Of a stretch of DNA of 64,000 bases, positions 55,001 to 63,900 are shown in pieces; position 1 is the stretch's first letter, and every line of letters begins with the position of its first letter. Origin of the DNA: Amanita rubescens (taxonomy: Eukaryota; Basidiomycota; Agaricomycetes; Agaricales; Amanitaceae); assembly GCA_015039365.1 (NCBI GenBank), contig WION01000039.1:62001-126000 (forward strand), given 5' to 3'. Position numbers and translations under genes: made by a program. The notes below the pieces were generated by a model, which was given only the letters and a program-made list of their open reading frames with translations, was not told the origin of the DNA and did no database searches.

Positions 55001-56708
55001 CGACAGAAGAGGGGACTAGCGACGTGGAGTCTTCCGGGACCAGTGAGGATACTTCCTCACTTTCGACATTCTGTATACTGACAACGGCATCGCAAACTTG
55101 CCGTTTCTCCCCCATTTCACCAGAAAAGGAAGAAATATAGCCGGGCGCGCTCACGAATCCAAGAGCATCAGGCGAGCGCGCGGGTATGTGCTCATTTGAG
55201 ATTTCGGGAAGTAAGGGTGAGCTCCCCTCTACTTCTATAATTTGTTCGAGTTGAACTACCTCTCGTACAGCGGGAGGTTCGCTGATTGCTGACTTTGTGG
55301 TGACGACACGATCGCATCGTTTAGGAAGCCACGAAGGCGCGAGGGTTAGCTCATGTTTGAGCTGAGCTGAAGGATTGGCCCGTATAGAGGTGACGGGCAA
55401 AGATTCAGACAGCGAGAGGGCTGTCTCGGTTGAAGGTGCGTATTTGACTGCGCTCTCTTGTTCCTTTGTGCTAACCAACTTATATCCAATTCGAGACTTC
55501 GATTTGGACTCAGCGCGAGGGATAGGAGCACAACGTGCGACGGCGGCGACAACTTGATACTTTGACGAAGATCCGACAACTCTCGTACTTTTGTCTGGAA
55601 GTTTCCGGACAAACACGGAGGGTTCCAACATTGGCGGCGGTATACGCTTATCACGCGTATTGGATTTCCGAGACGGTGTATGAGAGACGGACAATTCCGT
55701 CTTCTTAGACGATTCCGAGGGAAGTTTCCCTCGTGAATCTAAACCACGAGCTATTGCTGGCTCGTTGGGCTTACTCGGTGAATTCCTTTGGAGTTCACGA
55801 GATGCGGGAGTGAGGTCCGGCTTCAACGAGCTCGGACGCTCTTGAGTACGAGTGACTTGAACTCGTCTCGGGGTATCTGGAGACTCAAGGGCCGAGTCTC
55901 TCTTTCCAGCATCGTACTTGACTCGTGGAGAGTCGTGTTTGCGTGGAACGGTTGAAGGACGGGGCTTGTCCTCCATAGGGAGAAGGGTGGTCCTACTCGG
56001 AGTTGAGACAGGACGTGTTGGCGTTGACGCACTTCGGACGCGTTCTCGCTTGTCTACAGTCGTCTTTGAGATGACTCCGGGACTCTTCCTCGTTGTCTCG
56101 GCGGTTGCCAATAGTGGTGACAGCTTGTTACCGGGGTCTTGAGTCGGAGGTTGGCTATCCGAGTGGGTAAGGTCGTGAGTGAGCTGAATGCGTACACGTG
56201 AATCCCAGATTTCAGCAAGCTTCAGGAATGGCTTGGGTAACGTGTCCGAGGCATAAGAACCATTATGCAAGCATAGGTACGCGTTGCGGAAGTTGAGTTG
56301 AACGACGCGTGAATGCTCGTTGAGTCTGAAGTGAGACTTCAAGTATGTCGCGATGAACACGTCAAACTCAGTTGCGTGATCGGATCTGAGTTGAGAACAC
56401 TGAAGATAATGTTCTCGTTTATGAGCGGGGAAGACTTTCCGCCAGCTCTTAAGGGTACTGGATATTATTTCCAGTTCACGAGACAATGTTGAGCTGAAGT
56501 TCAACTGAACTTCATTGCGTATTTGCTCACTACGAGCCTCAAGCTCGTAGTACTTAGTTTTCATTCGTTTTCGTGAGGAACGATACCTCCTCTCCTTCTC
56601 GGGAAGGAGCAATGAGGAGGTTTCCTCAATTGCGAGATTCAAACTTTCCCGAGGGTTCGTTTCCCTCGGGATATCCAGTGGAGGCTTCTTGGAGCCTCCT
56701 GGGGCCAT
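52014..56708 (-). CDS. 1564-residue Gag-like or novel ORF of the 7.9-kb element
   Basis: ATG at 56708-56706, uninterrupted to 52014. The first 190 residues are helical and basic (RYRSSRKRMKTKYYELEARS, WRKVFPAHKREHYLQCSQL) and could be a capsid-like domain, judged only from position and helix content. Residues about 200-1150 are Ser/Pro/Glu/Val-rich, apparently disordered, and internally repeated. Blocks like SESKSRIG...VST, VSRQ..LNIV..EDEEVSSP and RTVRRQS...PSEVSEG recur. There is no zinc knuckle and no catalytic motif. The last 250 residues include one hydrophobic stretch. I do not recognise the protein. Confidence 0.7.
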   Translation of the reverse strand: MAPGGSKKPPLDIPRETNPRESLNLAIEETSSLLLPEKERRYRSSRKRMKTKYYELEARSEQIRNEVQLNFSSTLSRELEIISSTLKSWRKVFPAHKREHYLQCSQLRSDHATEFDVFIATYLKSHFRLNEHSRVVQLNFRNAYLCLHNGSYASDTLPKPFLKLAEIWDSRVRIQLTHDLTHSDSQPPTQDPGNKLSPLLATAETTRKSPGVISKTTVDKRERVRSASTPTRPVSTPSRTTLLPMEDKPRPSTVPRKHDSPRVKYDAGKRDSALESPDTPRRVQVTRTQERPSSLKPDLTPASRELQRNSPSKPNEPAIARGLDSRGKLPSESSKKTELSVSHTPSRKSNTRDKRIPPPMLEPSVFVRKLPDKSTRVVGSSSKYQVVAAVARCAPIPRAESKSKSRIGYKLVSTKEQESAVKYAPSTETALSLSESLPVTSIRANPSAQLKHELTLAPSWLPKRCDRVVTTKSAISEPPAVREVVQLEQIIEVEGSSPLLPEISNEHIPARSPDALGFVSAPGYISSFSGEMGEKRQVCDAVVSIQNVESEEVSSLVPEDSTSLVPSSVASTVPAFPTAPARAPSNGLILPPFEVVPVLRCSLNIVSIHNNEDEEVSSPALPARNMPTRQSPDEASPPAEVVSRRCSLNIVNIYDNVDEEVRSSPVPPTRGTSPRRSPKVTTPIEVLPRQRNYDIVSTHRGSEEASSTDDVAVPTLSAPNPVILPVLSVQAEPSGEPADEDESSAKVVSQQYDPNIVSSSKPSRVSKVYSPYPRTARKQSELLKTPSEVSEGRPHVKAVVHVQERTVRRSSILNDSVCRIPKVLPSRTVATVSESKSRIGDTAVSTRKLASRTEYMPFAKETSLVPKPSPVSPTPAIPSSQLQNELIRSPPRVSKRREVHVTNKKLVVSKVTHQKNEVRSRVPEPALNVRAGKNLLAPSARKPQQLKRTVEVERNAPAPLETSKESVIERSTSIPGPSNIRVQSSLLSIELGEKRRIYDTTVVNIQHISEEMSSPNASVASMPSVPAPATSSVQAEAPRHPLDEDRPPIEAVSRQHGLNVVNDRTTVSKVYSRNSQTVRRQSNPNNYPSEVSEGRHLASAAAYVQERKRRRSLDYDGNVRRASKGPPDKSEAEFASLRQALSVIRKETEASVDSCSPRLEPEEPESSPVQPKAAPQQLYVPRAIGLSTTCSNPVSHHPESTLGISHVEVSESRAERLPESVNVKERVEDTPQDLALSNEEETRLRGPYVFNNEEMSSNLHSPGPCMALAPLTHMATLPTQAVSPHQLKDISFESHQLVQHPTQLGCVPDCLDSSQRQILDILNSALRQLVGSSKQSSNELDWSFSLRRYPCNVISQLFNPSAAAYSPQPVVVLTPPILKRASQVVAFDLGCSLGTSLRMMWVFSAITFRAIHNREAEETEYTIIHEDDKTPTSAPPSYPYVDAKAAANAPPSLPPEPSWWAETPDSTCVKRIWRTRHKPPDVAVNYRRQNYSVVNKTNFMSEHHSHLHWAETMPPKSMNFVLGNDPGPEAETTTESGHSLTHERCAESPRCQYSRSCRSVLASP

Positions 56709-56833
56709 TAGGGTGATTCGGGTTCGCTCTATGTGGGTGTAGAACGAGTGGGTGTTGATCTTGAATATATTTGATGTTCAGCTTTCAAGTTTGAAAGCTA
56801 TGAGGCACGTCTGCACAGGGTAGTGCAAAAAAG

Positions 56834-57129
56834 TGTAAAGTGGTTAAGATGATAGTGGTTATTCCTTATACAAACACCCGTTGCGCCAACAGTGTGCACT
56901 GGACCAAGATATATTCTTGAGACGTGCTATGTAGCGTAGGTGGGTAAAGTATAGGATGATTATGTAATGTGTCAATGCGTGAATATACAGTCACGCGTGA
57001 CTTCAACTATATACAGTATATCTATGGGAGTTGTCCACAGCTCCCCGGTCTTCAGGCTTGGAGATCCTCTGGATCTCCGACATCATGAATATCCATATGG
57101 CTTCAGGCAGCTCTTGTAGCTACCTTACA
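56834..57129 (-). repeat. LTR (5' LTR in sense orientation)
   Basis: 296 bp. On the minus strand it starts TGTAAGGTAG and ends CACTTTACA. No standard TGG-type tRNA primer site follows on the minus strand, so its priming is unclear. Confidence 0.93.
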
Positions 57130-57134
57130 CATAT

Positions 57135-58635
57135 CAAGGATCATGTGTATTTTTCATCCTCATTGAGTTTACTGGATGATGAAACTGTGTTCATGGGAAA
57201 GGATGGGGAGTGGGACAAATTAAAGTTTCTACATGGCATTCAGGTTTTACTCTCCTTTTCTTTTGTCAGGAGTCACAATCACCTATATTCCTTGCACCTA
57301 CTAGTAAATGATTGGAGTAGAAATTGCATACCAAAAGCAGAAGTAATTGATTGCTATTACAGAGCAAGAGCACTGTTGTCCTGTTCAATAGCACTTGACT
57401 GGAACACTGATAATCATGAATTCTGTCAAGTGCTTGCACCACACATTAGGACAAACCTTTTGCATGAATTGGAATTAAAGTTGAACCACAAGTACTATGA
57501 TGATGAATATGCAAGATTTGCACTTGTATTTGATCGTGCTGGCAGCTGGGATGAGGAAGAAAAGTTATTACATGTTGCAGTTCTTGAAAGAAAAAGAAAG
57601 CTTGGATTGGACCACTCAGACACTCTTACCAGCATGGGCAATTTGGCATCAACATACTGGAGTCAGGGAAGGTGGGGTGAGGCAGAGAAGCTTCAGATAG
57701 ATGTACTGAATGCATTTAAAACAAAGTTTGGATCAGACCACATAGACACTCTCACCACCATGTCCAATCTAGCATCAACATACTGGAATCAAGGAAGGTG
57801 GGATAAGGCAGAGGAGCTTGATGTGAATGTGATGAATGCATTCAGAACAAAGCTTGGACCAGATCACCCATCCACTCTTACCAGCATGGCCAATTTGGCA
57901 TCAGCATACATGGATCAGGGAAGGTGGGATGAGGCAGAGAAGCTTCAGATGGATGTGATGAGTATAAGAAAAACAAAGCTTGGATCAGGCCACCCATCCA
58001 CTCTCACCAGCATGGCTAATTTGGCATCAACATACAAGAATCAGGGAAGGTGGGATGAGGCAGAGAAGCTTCAGATAGATGTGATGAATGCATTCAAAAC
58101 AAAACTTGGACCAGACCACCCAGACACACTCACCAGCATGGCCAATTTGACATCAATATACAGGAATCAGGGAAGGTGGGATGAGGCAGAGAAACTTCAG
58201 ATGGATGTGATGAATGCATTTAAAACAAAACTTGGGTTAGACCACCCATCCACTCTCACAAGCATGGCCAATCTGGCATTAACATATGGGAATCAGGGAA
58301 GGTGGAATGAGGCAGAGATGCTTCAAATGGATGTGATGAATGCATTCAAAACAACTCTTGAATTAGACCACCCAAACACTCTCACCAGTATGGCCAATTT
58401 GGCATTAACATATGGGAACCAGGGAAGGTGGGATAAGGCAGAGAAACTTCTGGTGGATGTGACAAATGCATTCAAAACAAAGCTTGGATCAGGCCACCCA
58501 TCCACTCACACCAGCATGGCCAATCTGGCATCAACATACTGGAATCAGGGAAGATGGGATGAGGCAGAGAAGCTTCTGATGGATGTGATGAATGAAAGAA
58601 AAACAAAGCTTGGACCATACCACCCAGACACTCTC
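57135..58635 (+). pseudogene. Second NB-ARC/TPR NLR, 3' part (cut again by Gypsy)
   Basis: Continuation of the same exon: end of the NB-ARC region (FSFVRSHNHLYSLHLLVNDW, the MHD-like position) and a helical linker. Then come at least eight highly similar 42-residue TPRs (126-bp units: NQGRWDEAEKLQMDVMNAFK). The frame ends exactly after a codon at 58635, where the TGTTAC end of a Gypsy LTR begins. The last TPR is cut after HPDTL, and the rest of the gene should lie beyond the window. Reading frames that run from the upstream LTR into this exon are accidental. Confidence 0.88.
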
Positions 58636-59061
58636 TGTTACAAACGTACGTCATGGCCTATCTTTTCTTATCTTATCATCTATGTCATTCCTCCTATGTC
58701 ATTAATTGCATATGCGTTCCTTCCGGAACATTCATCGTTTATCATATGCCAATTACTTTTATCACATGTATGTCGTTTTCACATGTTAACCGTTTCATTA
58801 TCACATGTAACCGTTTTCATTATCACATGTGTATATACTTACCATATTTGCGTATGTACTTTGTACTATATAAATCACGCAAATATACGACTAGACTTCA
58901 GTCTAGTTTTAACAGTCAAAATCTGTCTCGTTATCGTCTAAGTTCCCTTGAGGACTTATCCGATAACATTATTCTTTGAACGTTCTCAAGTGCCGGAACT
59001 CCCTTGAGGAACCTACGGTACCTGATAGGCTTGACTTATCAGCGAACGAACAAACGTAACA
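58636..59061 (+). repeat. Gypsy 5' LTR
   Basis: 426 bp, perfect terminal inverted TGTTAC...GTAACA. A TATATAAA box at 58867-58874 predicts transcription start near 58900. Bases 58900-58911 (AGTCTAGTTTTA) are the exact complement of 59063-59074. Confidence 0.9.
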
Positions 59062-59062
59062 A

Positions 59063-59074
59063 TAAAACTAGACT
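59063..59074 (+). promoter_or_regulatory. Self-priming primer-binding site
   Basis: TAAAACTAGACT starts one base after the LTR and pairs over 12 bases with 58900-58911, the predicted 5' end of the transcript. This is the arrangement of Tf1/sushi-type elements, in which the folded and cleaved 5' end of the mRNA primes reverse transcription instead of a tRNA. Confidence 0.75.
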
Positions 59075-59098
59075 CCTCTCCGAGCACGATAGCTTTAA

Positions 59099-60901
59099 CG
59101 CTCTCACCTCCCATCATTCACCATTGCTCCACGACAATCTAAAAGTACCCCCCCGAATAACGCCAAACGAAACCCCCTTGACCATCTCTATTATCTCGAC
59201 GAACATTCCATTCATTGGGATAAACGAGAAAACGGCTGGTGTTATACCGCTTCAGGAAAACCCGTACCAGGTCACCAATTTTGGGTAAAACAAAAACTTG
59301 GAAGACCACCAAATCAATCCTTCCCGTTCGAAGGAGGATTATATCTAAACGAACGCAAACTTGCCTTTCACGAAGGAAGTAAACGTTGGTACGCCACTGA
59401 ATCGGAAACAGGAGAAGAACCGTACTTTATTAGAGACGAATACTTTGAAGGAGAACCCTTCATAGGAGGAAACGAGGAGTTAACACGAACTGCGCTACAA
59501 CGTTGGAAGAAAGCGAACGAACCAGAAACCTTAATTACTAGCCAAGAAACTCCCGTTGTATCACCACACGTTCATTACAGAGAAAGCGCTGAACCGTCAG
59601 GAGAGTCCGATAAAGAAGACAATAAAGATTCCTTCTCTGAACAAGAGAAAGAAGAAGAATCCCAAGATAAACTTGAATACGCACCTGGAACCGAAGACGT
59701 CGTTATACCCACAGTAGAACAACGAGTTGAAGACGAAACCTCAGCTCAACTCATCGCTTCCTTATCCCTTGCAACCGAATCTAAACTCGAAGCTACACGA
59801 CCCGCACCATCACCCCCTGTCGTATTTCCATACTTGTTTGCCCCACCAACAAACCCATTCCCTTCTAGAAAAGGAAAAGAACGAGATATGAGTGGATCAG
59901 GACCCCGGACCGAATCAAGGTCAGATCTACCGAAGATCAAACCTCCTAAACCGTTCGAAGGAGATCGAAAATATCTCAATCCGTTCATAGCGAAAGCCGA
60001 ATTATTCATGAAAATGAATAAAATGACGGATGCTCAAGATAAGATACAGTTTATTATGTATCATATTGATGGCAACGCTCAACAATGGCGCGACAACAAA
60101 ATAACTGAATATGACGCCGAAACGACAAAATACGCCAACTATGACGCTTTTATTAAAGAACTGAAAGAAGATTGGGGACAAGTAGACGAAGCAGGACTAG
60201 CCATGCACAGATTACTCACATGGAGAAAACTCCCAAAGCAATCAATTAATCAATATATTGCGCGCGTCGATCGAGACATCAATTTAGCCAAAATCACTGA
60301 CGATACAACGAAATGTCATCTCCTAGTTTTAGGATTGCCAAACACCTTACGAGAAAAACTACGACTAGGAGGTGCCCCGACAACCTATAAATCATTACGA
60401 ACTCGTATTCTTGACATAGAAGTGGCGAACACCTTATTCTCCACTTTTGGCCAAGTAAAAGAGTTTGATGACAAAATGGAAGTCGATGAGGCTGTATTAG
60501 AATTAAACCGACAAACACGACAAATGCAAATTGCTGAAACCTCCATGGAATGGGTAAAAACCGCTGTATGCTATGGATGCGGAAAAACAGGACATTTAAT
60601 CTCGGACTGCCCTAATCCAAAAAAGAAACGACAAAACCTTGGGAATTCACGAGGAAGGGCAGCCCCTAGAGGACAATTTCGAGGAAAACCACGCAGCCGA
60701 AATAATAACCGCAACAAAGGGAAAGGAAAAGGAAAAAGAATCAGAGCGCTGGATGCGGATGGCGATGAAGACGACAGTGGCTCGTCAAGTGAAGAATCCA
60801 ACAGTGAAAACGACGAAGACCAGAGAATCGCCGTCATACGAGAAATGGCGAAAACACTACCACGAAGCGCCCGCCGAAAATTGAACAAAAAGGGTTTTTA
60901 G
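59099..60901 (+). CDS. Gypsy gag with AUG-free N-terminal extension
   Basis: The first ATG is at 59888 and gives a 337-residue Gag. It has a capsid region (YLNPFIAKAELFMKMNKM, ALVLGLPNTLREKL-like core at 60330), a CCHC knuckle (CYGCGKTGHLISDC, about 60570-60611), a basic tail and an acidic tail ending at TAG 60899-60901. The same frame is open upstream to 59099, a further 263 codons with no ATG. The upstream peptide looks like real protein (HWDKRENGWCYTASGKPV, FFEG/EYFEGEPFIGG-type segments) and becomes acidic before the capsid. Either a near-cognate codon is used or an unseen spliced exon supplies the start. The capsid and knuckle are certain; the extension is inferred. Confidence 0.8.
   Translation, partial: RSHLPSFTIAPRQSKSTPPNNAKRNPLDHLYYLDEHSIHWDKRENGWCYTASGKPVPGHQFWVKQKLGRPPNQSFPFEGGLYLNERKLAFHEGSKRWYATESETGEEPYFIRDEYFEGEPFIGGNEELTRTALQRWKKANEPETLITSQETPVVSPHVHYRESAEPSGESDKEDNKDSFSEQEKEEESQDKLEYAPGTEDVVIPTVEQRVEDETSAQLIASLSLATESKLEATRPAPSPPVVFPYLFAPPTNPFPSRKGKERDMSGSGPRTESRSDLPKIKPPKPFEGDRKYLNPFIAKAELFMKMNKMTDAQDKIQFIMYHIDGNAQQWRDNKITEYDAETTKYANYDAFIKELKEDWGQVDEAGLAMHRLLTWRKLPKQSINQYIARVDRDINLAKITDDTTKCHLLVLGLPNTLREKLRLGGAPTTYKSLRTRILDIEVANTLFSTFGQVKEFDDKMEVDEAVLELNRQTRQMQIAETSMEWVKTAVCYGCGKTGHLISDCPNPKKKRQNLGNSRGRAAPRGQFRGKPRSRNNNRNKGKGKGKRIRALDADGDEDDSGSSSEESNSENDEDQRIAVIREMAKTLPRSARRKLNKKGF
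60892..60898 (+). promoter_or_regulatory. -1 frameshift slippery heptamer at the gag stop
   Basis: G GGT TTT in the gag frame fits X XXY YYZ and is followed directly by the gag TAG. Slippage by one base reads GGG TTT TTA GAA and enters the pol frame, which is open from before this point to the window end. No experiment supports it; the frames require some such event. Confidence 0.65.
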
Positions 60902-63900
60902 AACGAGACGACAATGAATCAGCGTCTGTCGTCTCTGAAGACGAACAACTATGTATAAATGGTGTAACAGTATCTTCTATATCCAGAAATAAAATCACCA
61001 TTCCCATTACCAAATGTTCGAATCTAAAAACCGCTGAAACCAAAGCCCTTATCGACTCAGGCGCACAAGGAAAATTCGTCGATAGCTCACTCGTCAATTG
61101 GAACGAAATCACTCGTTTAAAGAAACCCATCCCAGTGCGAAATGTGGACGGAACAAATAACAAGTCTGGAGATATACGGTATAAAATCCAGATAAGCTAT
61201 AACATCGAAAACAACCGGTTTAAAGACTGGTTTTATGTCACACGACTAGGCGATCAACGACTGATACTAGGATTACCTTGGCTCCGAGAAATCAACCCCA
61301 GAATAGATTGGTCTGAAGGAACAGTTAGATTCCCCGACGAAAGGAAGATCGATCCGGAAGAAGAAACTACATTTGATTACGACGAAGAAACCGAAATGTA
61401 CCTTCGGTATATCCAAAAAGAAGAAGAATTGAACGCAGATGAGGACGAAGATCTCGAGACTGATCACCTTTGGATCCAAGCGAAAACATCAGCGTCTCAA
61501 ACGCTCGCACATGAACACGAAGATAAATCTACGAAAGTAGAATTACCCCCTGAATATGACAAATGGAGAAAAGTTTTTGATAAACAGACATCAGAACGAT
61601 TTCCCATTTCACGACAATGGGATCATGCGATAGATCTAAAAGAAGGGTTTAAACCTAAAGTGGCAAAGAACTACCCGTTATCAATCCACGAGGAACAGCT
61701 AATGAATAAATGGGTCGACGAACAACTCAAAAAAGGCTACATTCGACCATCACAATCTCCGCAAGCGTCTCCTTTCTTTTACGTTGCAAAGAAAGAAAAA
61801 GGAGAATTGAGACCTTGCCAAGATTACCGATACATCAATAGCTGGACGAAACGAAATGCCTATCCCCTTCCTTTAGTATCCGACTTATTATTAAAACTAA
61901 GAAAAGCAAAATACTTCTCCAAGTTAGACCTCCGATGGGGTTACAATAATGTGCGAATAAAGAAAGGCGACGAATGGAAAGCCGCGTTCACGACGAACCG
62001 TGGTCTCTTCGAACCTACTGTAATGCTCTTTGGATTATGCAATTCACCGTCAACATTTCAAACGATGATGAACGAATACTTCCGTGACATGATAGCCGAA
62101 GGATGGCTAGTCGTCTATATTGACGATATGTTGATATATGGAGCGAACGAGGAAGAAACGAGGGAGCGCACTAAGCAAGTCTTGCAACGGCTGAAAGAAA
62201 ACGATCTGTTCCTGAAACTAGAAAAATGTAAATTCGTCGCCAAGGAAGTCGAATTCCTTGGGATGATCGTCAAAGAAGGAAAGATCATGATGGACCCCGT
62301 AAAACTCGCTGGAATCAGCAAATGGCCCGAACCGAAAACTGTTAAACAAATACGGTCATTTCTAGGGTTCGCGAACTTTTACAGGAAATTTATAGGAAAT
62401 TACGCCGAAATAGTAGCTCCGCTCACGGAACTTACGAAGAAAACAGTTCCCTTCCGATGGGATGCAGAATGTCAGAAAGCATTTGACACGTTAAAGGAGA
62501 AATTCCTAGAAGAACCGGTTCTAGTTATGCCAGATCCAACGAAACCGTTTTTATTAGAGACCGATGCGTCAAACTGGGCGGTAGGAGCCGTCCTGAAACA
62601 ACGGGGATCTGATGGAGAACTGCACCCATGCGGATTTATCAGTCATCGGTTAAGCGATACCGAACAAAGATATCAAGTATACGATCGCGAGTTATTAGCA
62701 ATAAAGAAAGCGTTTGAAACCTGGAGACACCTTCTTAAAGGAAGCCCACATACGATAATGATCCACTGTGATCATAAGAATTTATCATATTATAAACATC
62801 CGCAGAAGATGACCGCCAGACAATCACGCTGGTGGCAAGAAATCACAGAGTTTGATATCAAGTTAGAACATGTCCCTGGATCAAAACTTATTCAGGCAGA
62901 CGCTTTATCGAGACGCCCTGACCATATTAACGAAGAAGAGGCAAAAGCAAAAGAAATCCCACAAACCATGATCTCTGATGATATGGTTATCGCCGCGATC
63001 AATGTATCTTGGGCAGACAAAATCACCGAATTATTGCCACAAGATAAATTTGCTAAAGTTGTAATCGACGGTCTCAAACACGGAAAACTACCCCTCCGAT
63101 CAAAGTTTAATGACTGGAAGAACGATAACAACATCATTCGTTATCAAGGACGCGTTTATGTTCCTCAAAACGAAGAATTACGAAACGAAATAATCAAGTC
63201 ACATCACGACCCCGTAGTTATGGGTCACCCTGGACGATTGAAGACACTAGAGCTTATCCGCCGCGACTATTATTGGCCTGGAATGACAACGACCGTATCT
63301 AAATGGGTCGAAGGCTGTGCCTTATGTCAACAAATGAAGGTTAATACACATCCGATCACACCGGGTTTGATGCCTATTAAATCCCACGCCACACGCCCAT
63401 TCGAACAAGTTTCAATGGACTTCATCACAGATCTGCCAATTATCGACGGTTTTGATTCTGTTTTGACCGTGGTCGATCAAGGCTTAACAAAGGGCGTAAT
63501 ATTCATACCATGCAAAAAATCTTTCACCGCTATGGATACCGCCAACTCTTACATTAACGATGTTTATAAACGATACGGGTTACCGACAACCCTCATCTCT
63601 GATAGAGGACCACAATTTACCTCTAAAGTTTTCGAAGAAATCTGCAAGATCTTCGGAATTAACCATAGAAAGTCGACCGCCTTTCATCCGCAAACTGACG
63701 GAGAATCGGAACGACTCAATCAGGAGCTAGAAACCTACCTCCGGTTATACTGCGTTGATCATCCAAAACAGTGGAAAGATCACCTGCCATTAGCAGAATT
63801 CGCGCACAATCAACGGATACATCAATCTACCAAGATGACGCCGTTTGAAATCATGTTTGGAATAGAGCCTGTGGCTATCCCCACAGCATTCCCGCGAATC

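Larger units (their letters stand above)
49231..57129 (-). mobile_element. 7.9-kb LTR element without visible pol, inserted in an NLR exon
   Basis: Two 296-bp LTRs (49231-49526, 56834-57129), identical by eye, with TG...CA ends and a CATAT duplication (49226-49230, 57130-57134). The purine tract GTGGGGGAGAG next to the 49526 end and an ORF starting 126 bp from the other LTR put the sense strand on minus. The interior holds one 1564-codon ORF. I find no protease, reverse transcriptase, RNase H or integrase motif in any frame. Short perfect inverted repeats are spread through the whole interior. It is probably a non-autonomous element mobilised by another element's enzymes. Confidence 0.88.

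Noticed and set aside
49231..57129. Plus-strand orientation for the 7.9-kb element
   Set aside because: A short A-rich tract precedes the right LTR, but the G-rich purine tract beside the left LTR and the ORF start near the right LTR favour the minus strand.
57031..57134. Start of a long frame inside the LTR leading into the TPR exon
   Set aside because: The frame merely reads through the LTR. The NLR reading frame is continuous with 49230 once the insertion is removed.
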